DNA of 64,000 nt, taken from NCBI RefSeq assembly GCF_041224425.1, contig NZ_JBGFGL010000077.1, positions 416,947-480,946 on the forward strand, in the 5' to 3' direction. Below, piece after piece: positions 42,653 to 51,432 of the stretch. The DNA comes from Psychroserpens sp041224425. GTDB lineage: Bacteria > Bacteroidota > Bacteroidia > Flavobacteriales > Flavobacteriaceae. The notes below the pieces were generated by a model. That model saw nothing but the letters and a program-made list of their open reading frames with translations. It searched no databases and was not told the origin of the DNA. Numbering within the stretch: the first letter of the stretch is position 1; every line of letters starts with the position of its first letter. Made by a program: the position numbers and the translations under genes.

Positions 42653-43636
42653 ATGAAACTTATTAAAACTACTTTATTGTTACTCATGGCATTGACTTCA
42701 CATCATGCTTTTTCACAGTACACGGAAGTAATCAATTCGAATAGACCTGGTGTCTCAAGAAGTGCTTTTTCTGTTGGAACCAATGTGTTACAATTTGAGG
42801 TTGGCCCATATATTATAAAAGAGAAACATACGCCTTTAAAGTATGAAGTTTCTGGTTTTGGAGCTGATTTTTCTGCCAGGTATGGTCTATTACTTGAAGA
42901 ATTGGAAATCAATATCGAAGGAATTTATCAAAACGATAAAATAACCGATAACAGAGGTTTTGTTCCGTTGGAAGGCAAACGATCAAATTTCAAGAATTTT
43001 GCTATTGGAGCTAAGTATTTGGTTTATGATCCTTACAAGAATGCTGAAGATGAAAAACCAAACCTATACAGTTATCACGCTAACAGAAGCTTTAAATTAA
43101 AATCACTTATTCCTGCAGTAGCAATCTATGCTGGTGCTAATTTTGATTCTAAAGACAATTCTTTTTTACCTCCAGGCATTGAAGGGTTTAGTCCGAAAAT
43201 CATGATTGCCACTCAAAATAATTTTGCTGGAGGTTGGGTTTTTGTCATGAACCTTATAAAAGATCGCATTGGAACTGACTATTCTGATTTTCAGTACATA
43301 TTGACCTTGACCCATTCTTTTAATCCGCAATGGGTTATTTTCGCTGAAACGCAAGGCATTAAAAGTGACTATTATGCTGATAACCTCTTCCGATTTGGTG
43401 GTGCTTATTTATGGACCAAGGATTTTCAGCTAGATACTGCGGTAACCTTAAACACTAAAGATACGCCATCTGTATTTAGTTTAAATTTGGGAGCCTCTTA
43501 TCGTTTTGATTTCCATAAAGACAAAGAAATTGACAATGGAAATTCTGCTAATGATGGCAAAAAGAAATCAAAAAAGAAGAAACGGAAAAAAAAGAAAAAG
43601 GATGAAATCGATTTTGATGATGATGGAAGTCTTTAA
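42653..43636 (+). CDS. Outer-membrane beta-barrel (MetA-pathway/transporter family)
   Basis: A 327-residue protein with a signal peptide ending AFSQ. The mature part starts with the family's NSNRPGVSRSAFSVGTNVLQFEVG and continues with alternating amphipathic strands (FNPQWVIFAETQG, FRFGGAYLWTKDFQLDTAVTLN). This is the pattern of the phenol_MetA_deg/transporter outer-membrane barrel family. The barrel appears to close at LGASYRFDF, the usual aromatic end. A 39-residue extension follows with an almost uninterrupted Lys/Arg run (KKKSKKKKRKKKKK) and an acidic end (DEIDFDDDGSL), which is unusual after the final strand. Ligand unknown. The next gene starts 11 bp downstream. Confidence 0.78.
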   Translation: MKLIKTTLLLLMALTSHHAFSQYTEVINSNRPGVSRSAFSVGTNVLQFEVGPYIIKEKHTPLKYEVSGFGADFSARYGLLLEELEINIEGIYQNDKITDNRGFVPLEGKRSNFKNFAIGAKYLVYDPYKNAEDEKPNLYSYHANRSFKLKSLIPAVAIYAGANFDSKDNSFLPPGIEGFSPKIMIATQNNFAGGWVFVMNLIKDRIGTDYSDFQYILTLTHSFNPQWVIFAETQGIKSDYYADNLFRFGGAYLWTKDFQLDTAVTLNTKDTPSVFSLNLGASYRFDFHKDKEIDNGNSANDGKKKSKKKKRKKKKKDEIDFDDDGSL

Positions 43637-43647
43637 GCTCTATACTT

Positions 43648-44769
43648 ATGGTAACAGTTAGGGAAATACATTCAAAAAAGGATTTAAAGGAATTTGTGAA
43701 ATTTCCGTTTAAGATCTATAAAGGCTCTCAATATTGGGTGCCACCAATAATCAATCAAGAACTACAAACATTCGATAAAGACAAGAACCCTATTTTCAAT
43801 GATGCTGATGCCTATTTTTTCTTAGCTTATAAAGATGGGGAAATTGTTGGTCGTATTGCAGCCATTATCAATTGGCTTGAAGTCAAAGAACAAGGCATCA
43901 AAAAAATGCGTTTTGGATGGTTTGATTTTATTGATGACAAATCGGTTTCAAAAGCACTTATTGAAGAAGTAGAAAAAATTGGCAAAGATCAAGGTCTTGA
44001 GTTTTCTGAAGGACCTGTTGGGTTTTCCAATCTAGATAAAGTAGGTGTCATTACGGAAGGTTATGACCATATTGCTCCAATGATTACTTGGTATAATCAT
44101 CCTTATTATGTAGATCATTACAACGCTTTGGGTTATAGTCCTGAAAAAGCTTACATAGAAAGCACTTTTAAGTTTTCAAATGTAAATCCAGAGTCTTTTG
44201 CAAAAGCTCAAGAACTGATTAAACGTCGTTACGGACTTAAAGCACTCCGTTTTACGAAAACCGAAGAGGTCATGCCTTATGCCGATAGGATGTTTGATTT
44301 GTTTAATGAAAGTTATGCATCTCTTGCCTCTTTTGTTAAAATAACAGACAAACAAAAAGAGTATTTCAAAAGTAAGTTTGTAAGTTTTGTCAACCCTGAA
44401 TACATCAAATTTGTACTTGATAAAAATGACGATTTAATTGGTTTTGCTATCGTTATGCCATCATTTGCAAAAGCGCTTCAAAAAGCCAAGGGCAAACTAT
44501 TTCCCTTTGGTTTCAGTCATATACTAAAAGCAAAGAAACACAGTCGTGACGTTATTTTTTACCTTATTGGAATTCATCCAGAGTACCAAAACAAAGGAAT
44601 TCATGCCGTTATTTTTAATGAATACTATGATGTATTTGAAGCCAAAAAAATAGAAAACTGCTACAGAACACCTGAACTTGAAGAGAATGAGGCCATCCAA
44701 AAGATTTGGAAGCATTTCAAACCTGAGGTTTTCAGAAGAAGAAAAACATTTCGAAAAAATCTAAACTAA
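43648..44769 (+). CDS. GNAT-like N-acetyltransferase family protein
   Basis: A 373-residue protein with an N-terminal segment (VREIHSKKDLKEFVKFPFKIYKGSQYWVPPI) and the block FLAYKDGEIVGRIAAIINW. A second half contains FVLDKNDDLIGFAIVMPS and IGIHPEYQNKGIHAVIFNEYY, the acetyl-CoA-binding motif region of GNAT proteins. It thus looks like two tandem GNAT-like domains. Homologues carry inconsistent names (for example GTP cyclohydrolase), which nothing in this sequence supports. The substrate is unknown. It lies 11 bp after the barrel gene and is probably co-transcribed with it. Confidence 0.75.
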   Translation: MVTVREIHSKKDLKEFVKFPFKIYKGSQYWVPPIINQELQTFDKDKNPIFNDADAYFFLAYKDGEIVGRIAAIINWLEVKEQGIKKMRFGWFDFIDDKSVSKALIEEVEKIGKDQGLEFSEGPVGFSNLDKVGVITEGYDHIAPMITWYNHPYYVDHYNALGYSPEKAYIESTFKFSNVNPESFAKAQELIKRRYGLKALRFTKTEEVMPYADRMFDLFNESYASLASFVKITDKQKEYFKSKFVSFVNPEYIKFVLDKNDDLIGFAIVMPSFAKALQKAKGKLFPFGFSHILKAKKHSRDVIFYLIGIHPEYQNKGIHAVIFNEYYDVFEAKKIENCYRTPELEENEAIQKIWKHFKPEVFRRRKTFRKNLN

Positions 44770-44814
44770 CGTTAAAACCTTCTTCCCAAATAATCATTTG
44801 ATTACATTTGAAGT

Positions 44815-45474
44815 ATGCAAAAGCATTTAAAAATACTATCAATAGTTTCCATCTGTGCCATGATCTCTTGCTACACTTTATCAGCACAGGACTTGGCAAT
44901 AGCCAAATATAGAGGTGGTGGCGATTGGTATAGTAATCCGACGGCATTACCAAACCTAATTGCTTATTGCAATGAAAATATCAATACGAAAATCAACACA
45001 AAACCTGAAATCGTCGATATTGGAAGTATTGATATTTTTCAATTTCCAATGTTACACATGACAGGACATGGCAATGTGTTCTTTAGCGATGAGGATGCTG
45101 AAAATTTGAGAAATTATTTAATTTCCGGTGGTTTTATTCATATTGATGACAACTATGGAATGGAACCTTACATCACAAAAGAACTCAAAAAAGTATTTCC
45201 CAATCAGGAACTTATCGAGTTACCAGCTTCACATCCAATATTTAATACTGCCTTTGATTTTCCTGACGGACTTCCAAAAATACATGAGCATGACGGAAAA
45301 CGTCCGCAAGCTTTCGGACTTTTCCATGAGAACAGGCTCGTTCTACTATTTACTTTTGAAAGTGATTTAGGAGATGGCTGGGAAGACCCAGAAATTCACA
45401 ACGATCCTCCAGCTGTAAGAGAAAAAGCCTTAAAAATGGGAGCTAATATTGTTAAGTTTGCTTTCGAGAATTAG
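44815..45474 (+). CDS. DUF4159 domain protein
   Basis: A 219-residue protein with a signal peptide (about 1-24, ending LSAQD). The mature domain has the DUF4159 pattern: AKYRGGGDWYSNPTALPNL, MLHMTGHGNVFFSDEDAENLRNYL, GGFIHIDDNYGMEPYITKEL, and a C-terminal GDGWEDPEIHNDPP. The fold resembles glutamine-amidotransferase-like ThuA proteins; no activity is established. It is periplasmic by its signal peptide. Its stop codon directly abuts the start of the methyltransferase (TAGATG), so the two form an operon. A TACATTTG lies only 4 nt before the ATG. Confidence 0.87.
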   Translation: MQKHLKILSIVSICAMISCYTLSAQDLAIAKYRGGGDWYSNPTALPNLIAYCNENINTKINTKPEIVDIGSIDIFQFPMLHMTGHGNVFFSDEDAENLRNYLISGGFIHIDDNYGMEPYITKELKKVFPNQELIELPASHPIFNTAFDFPDGLPKIHEHDGKRPQAFGLFHENRLVLLFTFESDLGDGWEDPEIHNDPPAVREKALKMGANIVKFAFEN

Positions 45475-45978
45475 ATGATGCAACTCGACCATTATTCATC
45501 ACCATTTTCAAAACGGACCTTTCCTATTACATTAGTGTGTGAAAATGTATCCAATGCTCCAAACATTGGTAGCTTGTTTAGAACTGCAGATGCTTTCGGA
45601 ATTGAAAAGCTAGTTTTATGCGGACAAAATATTCCAATGGGTCGAAAAATGATCAAAACTTCTAGAGCTACTGAAAAATCTGTGAATTTTGAGATTGTTG
45701 ATGATGCTTTAGCGGTTGTGTCTAGCCTAAAAGCTATAGGCTATGAAATCTTGGCGCTTGAAATTACAAACAATAGCATACCTATACATACATTTCAGAT
45801 TTCTAAAAATAAACCTGTAGCATTGTTAATAGGTGATGAAAATTTTGGTGTTTCAGAACCTTTGTTGCGTGTTTCCGACACCATAATACACATTGACATG
45901 TATGGGCAAAATAGTAGCATGAATGTCGTACAGGCAACCACTGTGGCATTATATGAAATTACACGTCAGTTGTTATAA
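45475..45978 (+). CDS. TrmH/SpoU-family RNA 2'-O-methyltransferase
   Basis: A 167-residue SPOUT methyltransferase with all three SpoU motifs: motif 1 NAPNIGSLFRTADAFGI, motif 2 ALLIGDENFGVSEPLL, and motif 3 NSSMNVVQATTVALYEI. It is catalytic-domain only, without an N-terminal substrate-binding domain, a size similar to TrmL. It methylates the ribose of tRNA or rRNA using S-adenosylmethionine; the exact nucleotide is not predictable. It abuts the preceding DUF4159 gene. The AI-2E-family gene follows 21 bp downstream. Confidence 0.9.
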   Translation: MMQLDHYSSPFSKRTFPITLVCENVSNAPNIGSLFRTADAFGIEKLVLCGQNIPMGRKMIKTSRATEKSVNFEIVDDALAVVSSLKAIGYEILALEITNNSIPIHTFQISKNKPVALLIGDENFGVSEPLLRVSDTIIHIDMYGQNSSMNVVQATTVALYEITRQLL

Positions 45979-45999
45979 CAGTTTTTATATCTTTAGAAC

Positions 46000-47088
46000 A
46001 TGAATTCTAAAACTATTGCCAACGGAATTATAAGAGCAGTTGCCATCCTATTGGGAGTTGCGCTCATACTCTACTTTCTTTACAGAATTCAATCGGTTTT
46101 AGTTTATATAGCCATCGCTGCGGTTATTTCACTCATAGGAAGACCAATCGTTCTTTTTTTAAGACGAAAACTAAAATTTAATAATACGGTTGCGGTCATT
46201 ATGACCATGTCTTTATTTATAGGACTTTTTCTTGGTCTTATTTGGATGTTTATTCCTTTGGTTGTGGAGCAAGGACAAAATTTATCACTTTTAGATATCA
46301 ATAAATTACAGGAAAACGCTGAAGACCTGTACATTGAAATCATCAGGTATTTTGACTTAAGCCAACTTGATGTTGAACAATCGATTAAAGACTCGGGCTT
46401 GCTATCAAAGCTAGATTATTCTATACTTCCCAACTTTTTGAATTCGTTCTTAGGTGGTATTGGCAGTTCAATAATTGGGTTGTTTTCTGTCTTATTTATT
46501 TCTTTTTTCTTTTTGAAGGATAGCCGACTTTTTGAAAACGGCATTCTGACTTTCATACCAGATAATAAGGAATCTCGTTGGAAAGCTTCCTCAGAAAAAA
46601 TCAAAGATTTATTATCACGATATTTTGTCGGACTCATATTTCAGATCTTGATTTTATTTGTGATTTATACTATTGTTCTTTTAATTTTTGGAATTGACAA
46701 TGCCATAGTCATCGCTTTTTTATGTGCCTTACTAAACTTGATTCCCTATGTTGGTCCGTTGGTTAGTGGCGCACTTATGATCGTACTGTCAATGTCAAGC
46801 AATCTTGGAGAAAGTTTCAGTGATGTGATTCTACCTAAAACCATATATGTAATGATCGGTTTTGTGATAGCACAATTGGTAGATAATTTTTTCAGCCAGC
46901 CTATCATTTTTTCCAAAAGTGTAAAATCGCATCCCTTAGAAATATTTCTCATCATTATAATTGCTGGATTGCTATTTGGTATTATAGGTATGATTGTAGC
47001 TGTTCCTAGCTATACTGCCATAAAAGTCATTCTAAAGGAATTCTTATCAGATAACAAAGTAGTGAAACGACTGACAAAAGACCTTTGA
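46000..47088 (+). CDS. AI-2E/UPF0118-family permease
   Basis: A 362-residue membrane protein of the AI-2E transporter (PerM/UPF0118) superfamily, with about eight helices. The first pair lies at about 10-55. A long extracytoplasmic loop (about 80-140) and a pair with LFISFFFLKDSRLFENGIL follow. The C-terminal block has the family signature PYVGPLVSGALMIVLS and QPIIFSKSVKSHPLEIFLIIIIAGLLFGIIGMIVAVP. Members export small molecules or sodium/protons; a true AI-2 role is not implied. The gene overlaps the next by 4 bp (TTGA). Confidence 0.9.
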   Translation: MNSKTIANGIIRAVAILLGVALILYFLYRIQSVLVYIAIAAVISLIGRPIVLFLRRKLKFNNTVAVIMTMSLFIGLFLGLIWMFIPLVVEQGQNLSLLDINKLQENAEDLYIEIIRYFDLSQLDVEQSIKDSGLLSKLDYSILPNFLNSFLGGIGSSIIGLFSVLFISFFFLKDSRLFENGILTFIPDNKESRWKASSEKIKDLLSRYFVGLIFQILILFVIYTIVLLIFGIDNAIVIAFLCALLNLIPYVGPLVSGALMIVLSMSSNLGESFSDVILPKTIYVMIGFVIAQLVDNFFSQPIIFSKSVKSHPLEIFLIIIIAGLLFGIIGMIVAVPSYTAIKVILKEFLSDNKVVKRLTKDL

Positions 47089-48275
47089 TTCGTTTGAATT
47101 TAAAAGTTCTAAATACAGATATACAAGCCTTTATCAATTCCCATTTAGATTCTGATATCCATTCTTTATTGCTTAGTCATGAAACCATTGAAGGAATTCC
47201 TACACAGGTTATTGTTGAGCAAATTGAAGCTAAGAGAAAGTGTAAGGAAAAACTTCCTACTTGGTTTAAAACGAAAGGAATTTATTATCCCAATAAACTT
47301 AATATAGAGCAAACCTCATCTGAAATAGCTGCATATTATAAAGCAAAACTGGTTTCAGGTAATCGTTTGATTGATCTTACTGGAGGTTTAGGAGTTGATA
47401 GTTATTATTTTGCAAAGACCACTCCTGAAGTCATACATATTGAGCAAAATCCTCATCTCTCTGAAATTGCAGAGTATAACGCCAAGCAATTAAATGTCAA
47501 TAATATTGACTTTATTTCTAGCAATGGAATTGAGGTTTTAAAAAATTCTGAAGAATATTTTGATTGGATTTATATCGATCCTTCGAGAAGACATGATGTC
47601 AAAGGAAAAGTGTTCTTCTTAAAAGATTGTGAACCGAATGTTCCGCAACATCTTGACCTGCTTTTTGAGAAAGCCGATCAAATCATGATTAAAACTGCTC
47701 CTCTATTGGATATCAGTGCAGGTTTATCTGAATTAAAGCATGTAGAAACTATACACATAGTGGCTATTAAAAATGAACTCAAAGAAGTCTTGTGGATACT
47801 GAATAAAGAAAATACAAAAAAAATTACAGTTCATGCCGTTAACATCACTAACAAAGAACAGGATCATTTTCAATTTGACCTTTCATCTGAGGCTTCAGCT
47901 AAAGTATCATATAGTGAACCTAAAACCTACTTATACGAGCCAAATGTCGCTATATACAAATCAGGAGCATTCAAAAGCATTTCTGAAAGGTTCAACTTAT
48001 GCAAGTTGCATCCAAATAGTCATTTATATACTTCAAATGAATTAATAGATTTCCCTGGAAGACGATTCAAAATAGAATCTGTCTTACCTTACCAAAAGAA
48101 AATCTTAAAAAAGAATTTACCAAATAAGGCAAATCTCACAACTAGGAATTTTCCCGAAAACGTTCAGGTTTTGCGAAAAAAGTTCAGCATAAAAGATGGT
48201 GGCAATACTTACCTTTTCTTTACAACTAGTATTGAAAATAATAAAATTGTAGTTCTATGCTCTAAAGTTGAATAG
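47085..48275 (+). CDS. Class I SAM methyltransferase with THUMP-like domain
   Basis: A 396-residue protein. The central Rossmann domain has the SAM-binding loop LIDLTGGLGVDSYYFAK (near residue 100) and motif IV-like DWIYIDPSRR (about 165). The C-terminal part, with YLYEPNVAIYKSGAFKSISERF and HPNSHLYTS, matches the THUMP-like/ferredoxin-like domain of the PG_1098 family. It is probably a nucleic-acid methyltransferase. The start is a TTG that overlaps the stop of the AI-2E gene (TTGA); no ATG occurs before the catalytic domain, and the N-terminus from this TTG looks native (MIRLNLKVLNTDIQAFI). It overlaps the convergent gene at its 3' end by 14 bp. Confidence 0.86.
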   Translation: MIRLNLKVLNTDIQAFINSHLDSDIHSLLLSHETIEGIPTQVIVEQIEAKRKCKEKLPTWFKTKGIYYPNKLNIEQTSSEIAAYYKAKLVSGNRLIDLTGGLGVDSYYFAKTTPEVIHIEQNPHLSEIAEYNAKQLNVNNIDFISSNGIEVLKNSEEYFDWIYIDPSRRHDVKGKVFFLKDCEPNVPQHLDLLFEKADQIMIKTAPLLDISAGLSELKHVETIHIVAIKNELKEVLWILNKENTKKITVHAVNITNKEQDHFQFDLSSEASAKVSYSEPKTYLYEPNVAIYKSGAFKSISERFNLCKLHPNSHLYTSNELIDFPGRRFKIESVLPYQKKILKKNLPNKANLTTRNFPENVQVLRKKFSIKDGGNTYLFFTTSIENNKIVVLCSKVE

Positions 48276-48693
48276 GAACATCAGTGTTTAACTGATTGTT
48301 TTCGTTAATTTCAACTTCATAAACCATACAGTCACCCATATCAATATCAATAGATTTTGAATTTGTTGACGTACTAATAACAAAAGTCGTTATCCCATCA
48401 GGAAATGTCAAAGTAGCAGAATCATTTCCAGCTGGCACACCGTAAGCATGAGTCATAAGAATTCCAAATTGATCAAAGACTTCAAAATCGACAGATACAA
48501 GGCTATTATTTATAAGTCTTGCTTGTGGGTCTTGACTAACACAATTGGTTTGAGCGGTATCAGTAATTGAAGTCACTTCCTCAATTGTATTATCACTTAA
48601 GTTTTCTTGATTTGTTTCTGCTGATTCAACAGAACAATTATAACATGTAGATAGCGCAATTGCAAAAGCAAATGCTTTAAGTAGGTTTTTCAT
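48262..48693 (-). CDS. Small secreted or lipoprotein-like protein of unknown function
   Basis: A 143-residue protein with an N-terminal signal sequence (MKNLLKAFAFAIALSTCYNC). The cysteines at about 17 and 20 could be a lipidation site, but the lipobox is not canonical. An acidic/Thr-rich linker is followed by a beta-rich domain (LVSVDFEVFDQFGILMTHAYGVPAGNDSATLTFPDGITTFVIST) and a Cys late in the protein (GDCMVYEVEI). No family is recognised. It has its own good promoter (48723-48752). The 3' end overlaps the convergent methyltransferase gene. Confidence 0.72.
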   Translation of the reverse strand: MKNLLKAFAFAIALSTCYNCSVESAETNQENLSDNTIEEVTSITDTAQTNCVSQDPQARLINNSLVSVDFEVFDQFGILMTHAYGVPAGNDSATLTFPDGITTFVISTSTNSKSIDIDMGDCMVYEVEINENNQLNTDVPIQL

Positions 48694-48722
48694 CGTTTTG
48701 GGGTTTAATGAAAATTATGGTA

Positions 48723-48752
48723 CAAATGTAGATTAATATTTAATAAAAACAA
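48723..48752 (-). promoter_or_regulatory. Promoter of the small secreted protein
   Basis: On the minus strand, TTG, 19 nt, then TACATTTG, a full match to the Bacteroidota consensus, 29 bp before the ATG. Confidence 0.75.
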
Positions 48753-48830
48753 ATAAAAACATCGATTAAATGATATTTTAATTCGACGAAATACATTTTT
48801 AATCATTTAATAAACATAAGTTAATCAAAA

Positions 48831-48860
48831 CAAAAAAGCCACTTCTGTTAAGAAATGGCT
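48831..48860 (-). terminator. Terminator of the tRNA operon
   Basis: On the minus strand AGCCATTTCT pairs with AGAAGTGGCT (one G-U) around TTAAC-type loop bases and is followed by T6. It ends 6 bp downstream of the tRNA-Arg discriminator base. Confidence 0.88.
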
Positions 48861-48865
48861 TCTTG

Positions 48866-48939
48866 TGATCGCGACAGGATTCGAACCTGTGACCGTCTGC
48901 TTAGAAGGCAGATGCTCTATCCAGCTGAGCTACGCGACC
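48866..48939 (-). tRNA. tRNA-Arg (anticodon TCT)
   Basis: A 74-nt cloverleaf. The acceptor GGTCGCG pairs with CGCGATC (one G-U), the D arm is GCTC/GAGC, the anticodon loop is CTTCTAA (TCT) on a TCTGC/GCAGA stem, and the T loop is TTCGAAT. The discriminator is A and CCA is not encoded. It is the third tRNA of a three-gene operon. Confidence 0.95.
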
Positions 48940-48946
48940 ATAAAAG

Positions 48947-49021
48947 TCGGAGTGGCAGGATTCGAACCTGCGACCTCCGCGTCCCAAACGCGGCGCGATA
49001 ACCGGGCTACGCTACACTCCG
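48947..49021 (-). tRNA. tRNA-Pro (anticodon TGG)
   Basis: A 75-nt cloverleaf. The acceptor CGGAGTG pairs perfectly with CACTCCG, the anticodon stem CCGCG/CGCGG holds the loop TTTGGGA (TGG), and the T loop is TTCGAAT. The discriminator is A and CCA is not encoded. It is the middle gene of the operon, 7 bp from tRNA-Arg. Confidence 0.95.
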
Positions 49022-49040
49022 AAAAAATTGATAAAAAAAG

Positions 49041-49124
49041 CGGAGAGACCGGGACTCGAACCCGGGCAACACTTACGCGTTGACAGATTAGCAATCTGCT
49101 CCATTACCACTCTGGCACCTCTCC
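49041..49124 (-). tRNA. tRNA-Ser (anticodon GCT)
   Basis: An 84-nt class II tRNA with a long variable arm (CAACGCGTAAGTGTTG). The acceptor GGAGAGG pairs with TCTCTCC (one G-U), the anticodon loop is TTGCTAA (GCT), and the T stem is CCGGG/CCCGG. The discriminator is G and CCA is not encoded. It is the first gene of the operon. Confidence 0.95.
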
Positions 49125-49161
49125 TATTTATCTTTAAAGAACGTTCTTTTAAAATCGGATG

Positions 49162-49192
49162 CAAATGTAACTTTTCATTAGCAAGAACGCAA
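49162..49192 (-). promoter_or_regulatory. Promoter of the tRNA operon
   Basis: On the minus strand, TTG, 20 nt, then TACATTTG, a full consensus match 37 bp before the tRNA-Ser 5' end. Confidence 0.78.
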
Positions 49193-49223
49193 CTATTTTT
49201 ATAACTTTTTCCGAAGGATTTTG

Positions 49224-51266
49224 CTATTCTGGATATTCTATTCTGAGGTGGAATATGTTAGCCAGCTTATTTTTAAGAATTTTCTTTATTAATTGGATTT
49301 CCTTAAATGTAATATTTGCATTCAAAAATTGGCCATCGTCCATTTGTTTGGTAATAATCGATTCTACAAATGCATCAATCTTAGTTGACGAAGGTTCTTT
49401 CAAACTTTTTGAAGCCGCTTCAACACTATCACACATCATCAAGATAGCCGTTTCCTTGCTAAATGGTTTTGGTCCAGGATACCTAAATTCATCTTCAGAA
49501 ACCGATTGATTGACTTCCTGTTCCTTTCTGTAAAAATAATAGACCATACTCGTGCCATGATGTGATCTTATAAAATCTATGACTCGATCTGGAAGATTAT
49601 ACTTTTTGGCTATTTCAATTCCATCAATGACATGGTTAATGATGATCTTTGCGCTTTCTATTGGAGACAATTCATCATGTGGATTGATGCCAGTGGCTTG
49701 GTTTTCGGTGAAATACGTTGGCGATTTCATTTTGCCTATGTCATGGTATAATGCTCCAACCCGAACCAACATAGCATTTGCTCCTACTTCATTGGCTGAA
49801 GCTTCCGCAAGATTTGCCACATTAAGCGAGTGGTGAAACGTTCCTGGTGCTTTATTGGAAAGCTCTTTAAGTAACTTTGTATTGGTGTCTGAAAGCTCTA
49901 ACAACGAGACATCAGAAACCAAACCGAATAACTTTTCATAAATATAAATGAGTGGTTGTACAAACAATGTTGCAAGTCCACACAAAATGAAAAGTCCGAA
50001 AGTCTCCCATTTCAAATTCGAAATATTACCTTCATGAATAACAAAAAAAGCAAAGTAGGCTATAATGTAAATCAGTGTAATTTGTCCAACTGAGATAAAC
50101 AAATTAGCACGTTTGTACAATTCAGAAACGGTCAAAATGGTTACGATACCAGCTATAATCTGCAAAAACATGTACTCATAGCTATTGGGTACAATAAAAC
50201 CTAAAAGCAAAACGGTAAGTACGTGTGCGAACAGACCTAACCTAGCATCAAAAAATGCTTTAAGAACCAATGGAAGAATACAAAGTGGTATTACATAAAC
50301 GTACTTTGCATTGTAATTGATGATTAATGTGGTCAATAAAATCATCAAAAGAATATTGAAAAAAATAAAAGTGACTTTAGTATTGTCTAAAAAAACTTCA
50401 ATTCTATACTTTCTTAAGAACAACAATAACATTAGTAGTGCCAAAGCAACCAATAAAGCATAAGCAAAAATAACCAAGGTATAATCTGAGGCATTCCAAA
50501 CCTGGGACTCGTATTCAGACTCTAAAGATCTTAAAACATCATACTTACTGCCCTCAACAATTTCTCCTTTGGAAATGATCAAAGTCCCTTTTTCAATACT
50601 TCCCCTAACCTGCGAGATAGCATTCAGTTCTTCCTGCAATGCATTATTGGTTAATGAAGAATTCAAACTTATATTAGGCTTTACTATATCGAAGAAAAGA
50701 GAAACAAATTTGGTTTTATAAATCGGTAAAGCATTACTATTCAATGACTCTTCAATGATGGTCCTAAATCCGTCTATCTTTGTCAAATCACCATAAGAAA
50801 TTCTTGCTATTTGTGTTTGGTTTTCTAACAGGACGACCGTTTTATCTTCAGGATATTTGTAGTTTTCATCTAAGACACCATATTCATATATGTTTTGAAG
50901 TGCAGATTTACCCAATTCAAAAACCATGTTTCTCTTTTGAATCGTATCAGAAAAAACACTACTAAATTTCGTCTCATAAGCTGATAAAACCTCTGGTTTT
51001 ACGCTCGTATTAACATCAAAATAAATAGCACTGGCATTTTTTATCTCTAATTTTTCCTGATTGATTTCTGCCTCAGATTTTTGAATGGCAAAATCAAATG
51101 GTGCTAAAAGATTTTCAGATTGCCATGGTTTCCCTTTATCAAAATCATATTTGAATTTGCCACTTTTAGGGAACATATAAACAATCAAAAAAGTGGTGCT
51201 TAAGAACAACAACACTTTATATAAAAGTGAATGGTTTTTATACCACTTATTGATTAAATCTTCCAT
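49224..51266 (-). CDS. 7TM-HD domain phosphodiesterase (PgpH-like)
   Basis: A 680-residue inner-membrane protein. A first membrane helix (about 15-31) is followed by an extracytoplasmic 7TMR-HDED region to about 265, seven helices (about 270-450), and a cytoplasmic HD domain. The HD motifs are intact: FHHSLNVANLAE, GALYHDIGKMKSP, INPHDELSP, HGT and MCDSVEAASKSL. PgpH-type proteins hydrolyse c-di-AMP; that substrate is inferred from the family. The length is slightly below the Firmicutes proteins (about 710). It is monocistronic; the tRNA operon downstream has its own promoter. Confidence 0.9.
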   Translation of the reverse strand: MEDLINKWYKNHSLLYKVLLFLSTTFLIVYMFPKSGKFKYDFDKGKPWQSENLLAPFDFAIQKSEAEINQEKLEIKNASAIYFDVNTSVKPEVLSAYETKFSSVFSDTIQKRNMVFELGKSALQNIYEYGVLDENYKYPEDKTVVLLENQTQIARISYGDLTKIDGFRTIIEESLNSNALPIYKTKFVSLFFDIVKPNISLNSSLTNNALQEELNAISQVRGSIEKGTLIISKGEIVEGSKYDVLRSLESEYESQVWNASDYTLVIFAYALLVALALLMLLLFLRKYRIEVFLDNTKVTFIFFNILLMILLTTLIINYNAKYVYVIPLCILPLVLKAFFDARLGLFAHVLTVLLLGFIVPNSYEYMFLQIIAGIVTILTVSELYKRANLFISVGQITLIYIIAYFAFFVIHEGNISNLKWETFGLFILCGLATLFVQPLIYIYEKLFGLVSDVSLLELSDTNTKLLKELSNKAPGTFHHSLNVANLAEASANEVGANAMLVRVGALYHDIGKMKSPTYFTENQATGINPHDELSPIESAKIIINHVIDGIEIAKKYNLPDRVIDFIRSHHGTSMVYYFYRKEQEVNQSVSEDEFRYPGPKPFSKETAILMMCDSVEAASKSLKEPSSTKIDAFVESIITKQMDDGQFLNANITFKEIQLIKKILKNKLANIFHLRIEYPE

Positions 51267-51398
51267 TTTGCAGTTTTCCTATGTGAGCTTTTATAAATGT
51301 ACTAACACCGATTGTTATTCCTTTCAAAAGTAAGAAAATATAATAGATTAAAGTTTTGATACTATTGATTTGATAGCAAAAAATCTATTAAAAATGAT

Positions 51399-51406
51399 TA
51401 GTTTTG
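51399..51406 (+). promoter_or_regulatory. -7 element upstream of thiolase
   Basis: TAGTTTTG matches TAnnTTTG. It lies 26 bp before the ATG at 51433 and overlaps the alternative ATG at 51394, which argues for the 51433 start. The nearest TTG upstream is too far (26 nt). Confidence 0.45.
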
Positions 51407-51432
51407 CAGAAAGTAAACCAAAAGAAAATAAA

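Noticed and set aside
44803..44810. TACATTTG in front of the DUF4159 gene
   Set aside because: It lies only 4 nt before the ATG and has no -33 TTG, so as a promoter it would give an essentially leaderless message. It was left as a remark only.
48865..49083. Plus-strand ORF of 72 residues over the tRNA genes
   Set aside because: It is the antisense of three convincing tRNAs and is a well-known spurious protein type from tRNA loci.
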